15,767 nt of DNA from Candidatus Bipolaricaulota bacterium (GCA_021159405.1 JAGGRX010000154.1:1-15767); one strand, 5' to 3'. Positions 7,298 through 13,324 are shown, counted from the stretch's first letter. Notes: a model not told the origin generated them from the letters alone. A program made the numbers and translations.

Positions 7298-8160
7298 CGC
7301 ACCGCCTCCTGGGCCCGGAACCGGCGGATGTTGATCAGGCTGAAGGGCACGATAAGGACGAACAGGACCACCGCGATTGCGCTGGCAAGCCCGTAGTTCT
7401 GGTACAGGAACATCTCCTTGTACATGCGGTTGGCGATGACCTCGGTGTCGTAGGCACCGTTGGTCATGATGTACACGATGTCGAACACCTTCAGCACGAA
7501 CACGATCATGGTGGTGGTGACCATGGCCAGGGTGGATTTCAAATACGGGATGGTAATCCTCCAGAAAACCTGCCATTCGTTGGCCCCATCTATCCGGGCC
7601 GCCTCCAGCATCTCCTTGGGGATCCCCTTGTAGGCTGCCGAGATGACCACGGTGCAGAACCCCGTCCATACCCACACACCCACCGCGATCAGGGCCAGAT
7701 TGTTGATCCACGGGCGTTCGATGAGCCAGCCGATGGGCTTGCCCCCTAAGGCCACCACGATGGCGTTGAGGAGACCGATCTGGGCGGCATAGGTAGGGCG
7801 ATAGGCATACATAAACTTCCAGATCACCCCGGCGGCCACGTAGGAGATGGCCATGGGGAGGAACACGATGGACTTCACCAGGACCTCATACCGAACCCGA
7901 TCCAAGAGCACCGCCAGGACCAGCCCTAGCCCAACGTTAAAGAAGGTGAACACCAAAACCCACAGGAGGTTGTTGCGGAAGGCGACGAGCATGCTCGGGC
8001 TGGTGAAGGCCGTGATGTAATTATGAAATCCCACGAAGTTCTGGGAACGAGGCCCATAGAAGCTGAGGATGATGGTGCGGATGCTGGGGTAGATGAGGTA
8101 CATGGTGAGGAAGAACAAGGCCGGGGCAAGATATAGCCAATGGACCCTAGTTTTTCTCAT
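7294..8160 (-). CDS. aglF: Alpha-glucoside ABC transporter permease, AglF/MalF type
   Basis: 288 residues with six predicted membrane segments. The N-terminus 'RVHWLYLAPALFFLTMYLIYP' is the usual first segment of MalF-like permeases without the E. coli extension. The EAA loop reads 'PKEMLEAARIDGANEWQVF' near residue 200, followed by 'RITIPYLKSTLAMV'. The segment 'GAYDTEVIANRMYKEMF' and the adjacent 'WTGFCTVVISAAYKGIP' are characteristic of AglF. It pairs with AglG in the inner membrane to move alpha-glucosides such as trehalose, maltose or sucrose delivered by the binding protein. ATG 8160 is preceded by TAGGAGAG with good spacing. The 66-bp gap before it contains a strong hairpin. Confidence 0.93.
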   Translation of the reverse strand: MRKTRVHWLYLAPALFFLTMYLIYPSIRTIILSFYGPRSQNFVGFHNYITAFTSPSMLVAFRNNLLWVLVFTFFNVGLGLVLAVLLDRVRYEVLVKSIVFLPMAISYVAAGVIWKFMYAYRPTYAAQIGLLNAIVVALGGKPIGWLIERPWINNLALIAVGVWVWTGFCTVVISAAYKGIPKEMLEAARIDGANEWQVFWRITIPYLKSTLAMVTTTMIVFVLKVFDIVYIMTNGAYDTEVIANRMYKEMFLYQNYGLASAIAVVLFVLIVPFSLINIRRFRAQEAVR

Positions 8161-8178
8161 GGAGCTCTCCTAAGCAGC

Positions 8179-8210
8179 GGGCCCGGGGCGGGTGCCCCTG
8201 CCCCGGGCCC
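8179..8210. other. Strong GC hairpin between binding-protein and permease genes
   Basis: A perfect 11-bp all-GC stem, GGGCCCGGGGC (8179-8189) and GCCCCGGGCCC (8200-8210), with a 10-nt loop. It lies 16 bp after the aglE stop and 18 bp before the aglF start codon. No T-run follows on either strand, so it is not a standard intrinsic terminator. Its position matches the malE-malF intergenic element of E. coli, where an RNA hairpin protects the binding-protein mRNA from 3' decay and lowers permease expression. The same role is inferred here. Confidence 0.7.
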
Positions 8211-8226
8211 TCCCCGTCCCACTCAG

Positions 8227-9480
8227 CTAGCCTCCGTAGGCCTCCTGAGCGGCGGATTCGATGTTCTCAAGCACGGTGTCCAAGTCCACCCCGGACACGT
8301 AGTCCAAGACCCCGGTCCAGAAGGCGCCGGAGCCCACCGCAGCGGGCATGAGGTCGGAAGCGTCAAACCGGAAGATCTTGGCTCCCTTGAGGATCTCGGC
8401 TGCTTGAGCAGTCAGGGCATCGGGATAGATGGAGGGATCGACGTTCACGTTGATGGCCAGCTTCCCCAGGGCCCCGCACCAGATGCTCTGCGCCTCGGCC
8501 GAGGCCAGGTACTTGAGGAACGCCTCCACCTCGGGGGTGTCGCGGAAGGCGGAGATCAGATCCCCAGCCCCCAGAAGCGGGGTACCCCACTTGGGATCGA
8601 TGGGCGGGAACACGAAGAAGGCCACATCGCGATCGAGATCAAGCTCAGGATGGGCATTGGCGATGAACGACTTGATGAACGTGGCCTGCCGGTGCAGGTA
8701 CGCCCCGGGCGGCTCGTCCCACAAAACGGCCGGGGAGTCGCCGAAGTTGATGGACAGCGCCCCCGTGGTGCCGCCGTACACGTAATCCTCGTTCCTGACG
8801 ATGGCGCCGAACAGCTCGAAGGCACGCTTCACCGCAGGATGCGTCCAGGGGATCTCGTGGGCCACCCATTTATCGTAGAGCTCAGGCCCGGCGGTGCGGA
8901 GCATGATGTCCTCGATCCAGTCGGTGCCAGGCCAGCCGGAGGCCGCTCCGGACTCAAGGCCGATCGCCCACGGCACCTTGCCCCGGGAGGCGAGCGTCTC
9001 GGTGATGTACATGAGCTCATCCCAGGAGTCCGCCGGGGCCAACCCCTCGGCGTAGAGCGCATCCGGGTTGTACCACACCAGGGACTTCAGGTCCGCGGAG
9101 ATGAAGATCCCGTACACGTGGTCACCCACCGTGGCCAGGTCCACGAACGCCTTGGGGTGCTGGGACAGGTCCACGAACCCCTCCACCGGCACCAGCCCAC
9201 CCCGGGCCACAAATTCCGCCATCTGTCCCGGGTTGGGCATGGCAGCAAGGTCTGGAGGGTTGCCGGCCTCAAATCGGGTCACCAGCACCGTGGGGAGGTC
9301 CCGGCCCACGGACTCGACCTTGACGTCAATGCCGGTCTTGTCCTCGAAGGCCCCCACCACCTTCTGGAAGGCCTCGAGCTCCGTCCCGCTCCAGACCACC
9401 ATGATCGAAATGGACCCCTTGGCGAACGCCATCCCACCTAAAACTAGGACCGCAACAGCTAAAAGCGCATACTTCCGCAT
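8227..9480 (-). CDS. aglE: Alpha-glucoside ABC transporter substrate-binding protein, AglE-like
   Basis: 417 residues. The signal peptide is MRKYALLAVAVLVLGGMAFA with likely cleavage after residue 20 (AFA|KG). It has no lipobox Cys, so the product should be soluble in the periplasm. The mature protein is a family 1 extracellular binding protein. It shows AglE-type blocks: 'GWPGTDWIEDIMLRTAGPEL' (182-201), 'HEIPWTHPAVKRAFELFG' (208-225), 'DEPPGAYLHRQATFI' (255-269), 'FFVFPPI' (288-294), 'LLGAGDLISAFRDTPEVEAF' (302-321) and 'FRFDASDLMPAAVGSGAFW' (370-388). The expected ligands are alpha-glucosides; the adjacent treT points to trehalose. ATG 9480 has an excellent AGGAGG with 5-nt spacing. The regulator gene ends 64 bp upstream. 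That gap is AT-rich; I saw TATA-like sequences there but no promoter good enough to call. Confidence 0.92.
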   Translation of the reverse strand: MRKYALLAVAVLVLGGMAFAKGSISIMVVWSGTELEAFQKVVGAFEDKTGIDVKVESVGRDLPTVLVTRFEAGNPPDLAAMPNPGQMAEFVARGGLVPVEGFVDLSQHPKAFVDLATVGDHVYGIFISADLKSLVWYNPDALYAEGLAPADSWDELMYITETLASRGKVPWAIGLESGAASGWPGTDWIEDIMLRTAGPELYDKWVAHEIPWTHPAVKRAFELFGAIVRNEDYVYGGTTGALSINFGDSPAVLWDEPPGAYLHRQATFIKSFIANAHPELDLDRDVAFFVFPPIDPKWGTPLLGAGDLISAFRDTPEVEAFLKYLASAEAQSIWCGALGKLAINVNVDPSIYPDALTAQAAEILKGAKIFRFDASDLMPAAVGSGAFWTGVLDYVSGVDLDTVLENIESAAQEAYGG

Positions 9481-9544
9481 TCAAACCTCCTTTTAAATTT
9501 TGTTGATGATAGTTGAACTCCGTATAAATGGCTGCAATCGGCTC

Positions 9545-10597
9545 TCACCTCCTTCCATCGAACAAGCGTTCAGGGCAGCGGAGAAGCTGCCTTTGTGCCG
9601 CCAGGGCCGCACCCAGAGCCACGCCCAACTCCCCCACCTTGGCCAGGCTGATCCGGAGCAGCCCGGGGAACTCCCCTTTCAAGGCGGAAAGGAGCCGCTG
9701 CCGGAAGTGCTCCACCAACCGGGAAGCAGCCGGCCCCATGAACTCCGCCTCCACCACCACCCGGTCCGGGTCAAACAAGGTCACGGCGGGGACGGCCCGT
9801 TCGGCGAGCCGCTCCGCGATGTGCCGGCAGCGCCTCTCCTCGTCCAGGTCGGCGAGCTCCTCGGCCGCCACATAGGCACGATACAAGGCCCCTCCGTTCC
9901 CGTGCGCCCCCCAGTAGGGCTCCCCCTTGATGAGCACACTGGCCCCAAACCTCACCTCGCCCACTAGTCCTGGTCTTAAGGAAAGGAAAAGCAGGATCTC
10001 GTCATGCCAACCCCCGCGTTCGGCCTCGGCCAAGGCCATCAGGTGAACGTCGTGGCTGACATACACCTCGGTTTTGAGTTGCCTTTTGAGCATCTCCTGG
10101 ACCGGGACCCTGAGCCAGGTGGGCAAGGTGGCCCCGAACAGGCTGACCTCCCCCCGGACTACCGGGCCGGGAACCCCGATCCCCACAGCCGCTACGTCCT
10201 CCCACCTCCGGCCGCAGTCCAGTACCCACCCCTTAAGCTGTTCACCCAGCTGGTGAAGCAAGGACGCCGGGTCCTTGAGCCGCCTTTCCAAGTAAAGCTT
10301 GTGTTTCGCAATAGGACTTCCGACGAGGTTCGTGAGGACAAGGTTCACCCAAGGGAGCTCGAGGTCGACCCCGGCCAACAGGCGGGCATCGGGACGCAGG
10401 GCATAGGCGATTGCCGGCCGACCACCAAGGGAGGGACGAGGGCCGAGCTCTTCGATGATTCGGTAAGTCAAAAGCGTCCGTAGTGCCCGGTCCACGGTGG
10501 GACGGGAGAGCTTGAGCTGGGAAACCAGCTCCCCTCGCGTGGCCTCCCCCCTCTGCCACAGGCTCCGCAAAACAGCGGCCTCCGACTTAGTCAACAT
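9545..10597 (-). CDS. ROK-family transcriptional regulator of the sugar operon
   Basis: 350 residues. Residues 1-60 form a winged helix-turn-helix ('ATRGELVSQLKLSRPTVDRALRTLL'), followed by 'GGRPAIAYALRPDA', the usual hinge of NagC/Mlc/XylR-type regulators. The ROK domain follows, with 'VAAVGIGVPGPV' and 'SHDVHLMALAEAE' in place of the catalytic END segment. The canonical zinc site (GH, then CxCGxxGCLE) is absent: after 'GAHGNGGALYRAYV' the protein goes directly to a charged helix. It is thus a regulator without the normal ROK zinc centre. As the first gene of the operon it probably controls itself and the transport genes, releasing DNA or changing affinity when glucose or another sugar binds. 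ATG 10597 has no good ribosome site, but is the only start that includes the helix-turn-helix. Confidence 0.88.
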   Translation of the reverse strand: MLTKSEAAVLRSLWQRGEATRGELVSQLKLSRPTVDRALRTLLTYRIIEELGPRPSLGGRPAIAYALRPDARLLAGVDLELPWVNLVLTNLVGSPIAKHKLYLERRLKDPASLLHQLGEQLKGWVLDCGRRWEDVAAVGIGVPGPVVRGEVSLFGATLPTWLRVPVQEMLKRQLKTEVYVSHDVHLMALAEAERGGWHDEILLFLSLRPGLVGEVRFGASVLIKGEPYWGAHGNGGALYRAYVAAEELADLDEERRCRHIAERLAERAVPAVTLFDPDRVVVEAEFMGPAASRLVEHFRQRLLSALKGEFPGLLRISLAKVGELGVALGAALAAQRQLLRCPERLFDGRR

Positions 10598-10598
10598 C

Positions 10599-10620
10599 TT
10601 TTGCCAAACACTTTACAAAA
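10599..10620. promoter_or_regulatory. Candidate operator of the ROK regulator
   Basis: A quasi-palindrome: TTTTG (10599-10603) and CAAAA (10616-10620) enclose AAA-CAC-TTT, with left and right spacers of 2 and 1 nt. It lies between the -10 box and the start codon of the regulator gene, covering the predicted transcription start, which suits autorepression. Read on the minus strand it also contains AGTGTTT twice. No second copy was seen before aglE or the glucokinase. Confidence 0.45.
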
Positions 10621-10621
10621 C

Positions 10622-10651
10622 ACTATAGCACCTTCGGCCCCTTGGTGTCAA
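10622..10651 (-). promoter_or_regulatory. Promoter of the regulator-aglEFG-treT-AOR operon
   Basis: On the minus strand, a perfect TTGACA (10651-10646) is followed after 18 nt by TATAGT (10627-10622). Transcription should begin near 10615, about 18 nt before the regulator ATG, inside the candidate operator. No terminator is evident between here and 3067, so the whole seven-gene cluster may be read from it. Confidence 0.75.
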
Positions 10652-10705
10652 GTCCTCGGTTGCCGGAAAGCAAGGGATCTGTGATCCTTTGGCCAAGGAG
10701 GCAGG

Positions 10706-11590
10706 ATGAGGAGGCTTATCGGGGTAGACATCGGGGGGACGCGTACCCGGGTCGGTGCCTTTTCCGCGGGGGAGCTCCTGGCGCGACGGGAGTTCCCCAC
10801 CCAGGGGATGGAACAGGCTAACCAGGCGATCCGCAACCTCCTCTCCCAGGTAGGTTGGGAGAGACCGGAGGCCATCGGGGTGGGGGCCCCTTCCCCCATG
10901 GACATGCGGGCCGGGATCATCCTGGGCTGCCCCAACCTCCCCCACTGGCGGAACGTCAAGGTGGTCGAGGAGTTAAGGGAGGCGTTTGGTTGCCCGGTGT
11001 ACTTGGCCAACGACGCCACCTGCGCCGCCATCGGGGAGCTGGAGTTCGGCCATCGGGCACGGGATTTCGTCTACATCACCTGGTCCACCGGGATCGGCGG
11101 AGGGATCGTGGCCGGGGGCCGAGTGGTTTGGGGGGCCACCGGCCAGGCCGGCGAGATCGGCCACATGGTCATCAGGCCGGACGGCCCTTTGTGCCGCTGC
11201 GGAAAGCGGGGGTGTCTTGAGGCCGTCGCCTCCGGCACCGGGATCGCCCGGGCGGCTGAGGAGCGGCTCGGGGAAAGGCTCCCGGCCAAGGAGGTAGTGG
11301 CAAGGGCCCGGGCTGGCGACCCCGGGGCAAGAGGGATCGCAGAGGAGGCCTGCCGAGCGTTCGGGCAGGGTCTCGCCATCGTCTGGGAGCTCCTTGAGCC
11401 GGAGCTCGTCATCTTGGGGGGAGGGCTCACGCAGGCTTGGGACTACCTCGGGCCCATGGTGATGGAGGCCCTGGGAAGGATGGCCCGGGGGAAGCCACGC
11501 GTGGTCCTCACGAAACTGGGGGATGATGTGGGCCTATACGGGGCCGCGGCCCTTCCGGATCACTTCCCCAAGGAGTGGGCAAGCCGGTAG
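10706..11590 (+). CDS. glk: ROK-family glucokinase
   Basis: 294 residues, about the usual length of bacterial ROK glucokinases, cytoplasmic. The ATP-binding DIGGT is at 8-12 and the catalytic Asp103 lies in 'ANDATCAAIGELEFG'. 'STGIGGGIV' (127-135) and sugar-binding E150 and H153 in 'GEIGHMV' follow. An intact zinc site C163-x-C165-x4-C170 reads 'CRCGKRGCLEAVASG'. It would phosphorylate glucose, for example that released by TreT, to glucose-6-phosphate; other hexose specificity cannot be excluded. ATG 10706 has AAGGAGG 5 nt upstream. It diverges from the ROK regulator with a 108-bp gap. I saw no convincing promoter of its own. Its last 31 bp overlap the end of the convergent pfkA. Confidence 0.9.
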   Translation: MRRLIGVDIGGTRTRVGAFSAGELLARREFPTQGMEQANQAIRNLLSQVGWERPEAIGVGAPSPMDMRAGIILGCPNLPHWRNVKVVEELREAFGCPVYLANDATCAAIGELEFGHRARDFVYITWSTGIGGGIVAGGRVVWGATGQAGEIGHMVIRPDGPLCRCGKRGCLEAVASGTGIARAAEERLGERLPAKEVVARARAGDPGARGIAEEACRAFGQGLAIVWELLEPELVILGGGLTQAWDYLGPMVMEALGRMARGKPRVVLTKLGDDVGLYGAAALPDHFPKEWASR

Positions 11591-12528
11591 AGCCCAAGGT
11601 CGATGGCTGGCTCCTTGCGGCCCACCTGGGAAAGGGGCACCGCGGTCAGCTCGCCCCGCTGTAGGGCCACCATGTGGCCGAAGCGGCCTGCGGCCACGTC
11701 CTCGGCAGCCCGTGCCCCCAGGCGCGAGCCCAGGATGCGGTCGTAGGCAGTGGGGGAACCCCCACGCTGCAGGTGCCCCAGCACCGTCACCCGCACCTCA
11801 AGGCCGGTCTTCTCCCGGATGAACCGGGCGATTTCCCTGGTGGGGCCGAGCCTTTCCGTCACCCCCTCGGCTACCACCACGATGGAGTGGTGCTTGCCTT
11901 TTCGATAGCCGGCCGAGACCTCCTCCGCCACCTGGTCGAGCCCCACCTCAACCTCGGGGACGAGCACGATCTCGGCCCCCCCGGCTATCCCTCCCATGAG
12001 CGCGATGTAGCCGGACTTTCTGCCCATGACCTCCACCAGGAACACCCGTTCGTGCGCCAAGGCTGTATCGCGGATGCGGTTTAAGGCCCACACCACTGTG
12101 TTGAGGGCGGTATCCACCCCGATGGCCATGTCCGTGCCTTTGATGTCGTTGTCGATGGATGCCGGAAGCCCGATCACTTTGATCCCCTGCTCGGAGAGCC
12201 AGCATGCCCCCTTGAGGGAACCCTCACCCCCGATCACCACCAGTGCCGCGAGCTTTTCCCTTTCGATCGTCTCCAAGGCCTTCCTCCGCCCCTGTTCGGT
12301 GAGAAAGGCCGGGCACCGGGCGGTATGGAGGAAGGTGCCGCCGTACTCGATCACTCCGCCCACGTCCCGGGGGGTCAAGGGGGCCATATCCCCCTCGATG
12401 AGCCCGGCATATCCACGTCGGATGCCGATGGGCGCAAGGCCCAGCTCCCAGCCCCGGCGGACGAAGGCCCGCACCGCGGCGTTCATCCCCGGAGCATCCC
12501 CGCCCGAGGTAAGAATCCCAACTCGCAT
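11560..12528 (-). CDS. pfkA: ATP-dependent 6-phosphofructokinase
   Basis: 322 residues, the E. coli PfkA length. It phosphorylates fructose-6-phosphate to the 1,6-bisphosphate. Motifs: 'TSGGDAPGMNAAVRA' (7-21), R71 in 'GGTFLHTARCPAF', GGEGS (100-104), catalytic D126 in 'ASIDNDIKGTD' (123-133), 'EVMGRKSGYIAL' (166-177) and 'GHLQRGGSPTAYDRI' (251-265). The Gly in GGEGS and the absence of the PKTIDND Lys favour ATP over pyrophosphate as donor; the E in place of D at 102 is seen in some bacterial branches. ATG 12528 has no ribosome site. A TATCCT box ends 8 nt upstream, so the mRNA may be leaderless. The 3' end overlaps the glucokinase gene tail to tail. Confidence 0.94.
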   Translation of the reverse strand: MRVGILTSGGDAPGMNAAVRAFVRRGWELGLAPIGIRRGYAGLIEGDMAPLTPRDVGGVIEYGGTFLHTARCPAFLTEQGRRKALETIEREKLAALVVIGGEGSLKGACWLSEQGIKVIGLPASIDNDIKGTDMAIGVDTALNTVVWALNRIRDTALAHERVFLVEVMGRKSGYIALMGGIAGGAEIVLVPEVEVGLDQVAEEVSAGYRKGKHHSIVVVAEGVTERLGPTREIARFIREKTGLEVRVTVLGHLQRGGSPTAYDRILGSRLGARAAEDVAAGRFGHMVALQRGELTAVPLSQVGRKEPAIDLGLYRLAHSLGK

Positions 12529-12536
12529 GGCCCGTT

Positions 12537-12566
12537 AGGATAGCCTGGATGTGTGCCGAGTGCCAG
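12537..12566 (-). promoter_or_regulatory. Promoter of pfkA, probably leaderless
   Basis: Minus-strand CTGGCA (12566-12561), 18 nt, then TATCCT (12542-12537). The ATG begins only 8 nt after the -10 box and no Shine-Dalgarno sequence is present, so transcription and translation probably start at almost the same base. Both hexamers are imperfect matches. Confidence 0.45.
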
Positions 12567-12579
12567 AGCGAAGGCGGCC

Positions 12580-12607
12580 TTGTCTTATCTTCAAGATGTG
12601 GTATCAT
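12580..12607 (+). promoter_or_regulatory. Promoter of the cold-shock gene
   Basis: TTGTCT (12580-12585), 16 nt, TATCAT (12602-12607). Transcription would start near 12614, giving a leader of about 107 nt. It diverges from the pfkA promoter, with about 14 bp between their -35 hexamers. Confidence 0.6.
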
Positions 12608-12613
12608 GCAACC

Positions 12614-12720
12614 TGTAGGACCGTACGAAGTGCGACCGCGTGGCCGTAGGGTTGTTCCCCAGGCGTAGCGGTAGGTGCATGTAGGCGGTCGAAATAAAGA
12701 AGGAAAGGAGGGAACAAACT
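12614..12720 (+). promoter_or_regulatory. Structured 5' leader of the cold-shock gene
   Basis: A predicted untranslated leader of about 107 nt. It contains a 7-bp inverted repeat, CGACCGC (12633-12639) with GCGGTCG (12685-12691), that could fold the centre into a closed domain. Inside are a small GGG-TTGTT-CCC hairpin and several GTAGG-like motifs. The ribosome site GGAAAGGAGG lies outside the stem in an A-rich, open stretch. Long leaders with temperature-dependent folding are known for cspA-type genes; the resemblance here is of layout only. Confidence 0.4.
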
Positions 12721-12921
12721 ATGGCCACCGGTAAAGTAAAGTGGTTCGACGACTCCAAAGGATACGGCTTCATCGAGCAGGAAAACGGGCCTGACGTGTT
12801 CGTCCATTTCTCGGCGATCAACATGCCCGGTTTTAAGTCCCTGCGTGAGGGACAGCCAGTCGAGTTCGAGATCGTCGAAGGCCCCAAGGGTCCGCAGGCG
12901 AAGAACGTAATCCCCCACTAA
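12721..12921 (+). CDS. csp: Cold-shock domain protein (CspA family)
   Basis: 66 residues, one complete cold-shock domain that binds single-stranded RNA and DNA in the cytoplasm as an RNA chaperone. The N-terminus 'MATGKVKWFDDSKGYGFI' holds RNP1 (KGYGFI) and is followed by RNP2 (VFVHFSAI). It ends with 'GPKGPQAKNVIPH', the usual last strand. ATG 12721 has a strong AAGGAGG nine bases upstream. It is a single-gene unit with its own promoter, long leader and terminator. Which Csp paralogue it is cannot be told from sequence, and it need not be cold-induced. Confidence 0.96.
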   Translation: MATGKVKWFDDSKGYGFIEQENGPDVFVHFSAINMPGFKSLREGQPVEFEIVEGPKGPQAKNVIPH

Positions 12922-12939
12922 AACGAGGGTTTGAAAAAG

Positions 12940-12967
12940 AGGGCCCCTCTCTAGCGAGGGGCCCTTT
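12940..12967 (+). terminator. Rho-independent terminator of csp
   Basis: A perfect 10-bp stem, AGGGCCCCTC (12940-12949) and GAGGGGCCCT (12956-12965), with a 6-nt loop, followed by TT and then ACATTT. The T-run is short. A-rich sequence before the stem means it could also work on the minus strand. Confidence 0.85.
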
Positions 12968-12991
12968 ACATTTATCGGGGTTTACCCATGA

Positions 12992-13041
12992 AAACGTCGC
13001 ACGTAAAGTGCGACACCTAAACGTCGCACGTAAAGTGCGAC
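12992..13041. repeat. Two tandem copies of a 23-bp palindromic repeat
   Basis: An identical 23-bp sequence occurs at 12992-13014 and 13019-13041, separated by 4 bp (acct). Each copy contains the inverted arms GTCGCAC and GTGCGAC around a GTAAA loop, so each can form a 7-bp hairpin (8 bp in the second copy). They lie just after the csp terminator and are too far from any start codon to be an obvious operator. A REP/BIME-like dispersed element is the best guess. Confidence 0.8.
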
Positions 13042-13184
13042 GCTACCGGGGGCGTAATAATATACGCCGCGTCGATGGAAAGGTCCCCCACGCCGAGCCC
13101 CGCACCGACCGCGAAATAGTAGGTGGAGAAGTCCGCCCCGGCCAGGAGGCTCCAGCTCACAGGTGCGCTTTGGCAAAAGCAATC
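13017..13184 (-). pseudogene. Possible relic of an outer-membrane beta-barrel C-terminus
   Basis: This minus-strand frame is open for 55 codons between stops at 13185-13187 and 13017-13019. It encodes strands of alternating pattern such as 'GADFSTYYFAVGAGLGVGD' followed by 'LSIDAAYIITPP', which resembles the last hairpin of an outer-membrane barrel. There is no ATG or ribosome site. The final residues (ASHFTCDV) are encoded by the second palindromic repeat, as if the repeat had replaced the natural end. No sensible continuation was found upstream in any frame. It could be chance. The neighbouring 13185-13295 holds nothing I can recognise. Confidence 0.3.
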
Positions 13185-13295
13185 CTAGCTTCCATGAACC
13201 GTCCAAAGCCTCCCGCGGAAGCCAAAACTGGACATCTGAACCCCAAGGCTAAGCCCAGCTCACCTAATTGGATCCATGAATGTAATGCAGATTAC

Positions 13296-13324
13296 TTGAC
13301 TAAACGCCATTTTCCAGGTATATT
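13296..13324 (+). promoter_or_regulatory. Promoter of the secreted multidomain protein
   Basis: TTGACT (13296-13301), 17 nt, TATATT (13319-13324): one mismatch in each hexamer at ideal spacing. Transcription should start near 13331, leaving a leader of about 93 nt before the GTG start. The area is clearly more AT-rich than its surroundings. Confidence 0.7.

Noticed and set aside
6314..7396. 360-codon plus-strand frame opposite treT and aglG
   Set aside because: Very rich in Glu, Gly, His and Gln from codon mirror effects; both opposing genes are well supported.
7298..7711. N-terminal extension of aglG by 138 codons
   Set aside because: The extension overlaps aglF in another frame and is not permease-like; the ATG at 7297 starts a normal basic N-terminus with an ATGA overlap.
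8140..9441. 433-codon plus-strand frame opposite aglE
   Set aside because: Longer than the real gene but only an antisense shadow; aglE has a signal peptide, a ribosome site and family blocks.
9481..9544. Separate promoter for aglE
   Set aside because: TATA-like boxes exist, but no pair of hexamers at 16-18 nt spacing; the spacing from TTGCAG to TATCAT is 20 nt.
12992..13041. CRISPR array
   Set aside because: Only two copies, separated by 4 bp rather than a spacer of 30-40 bp, and no cas genes nearby.
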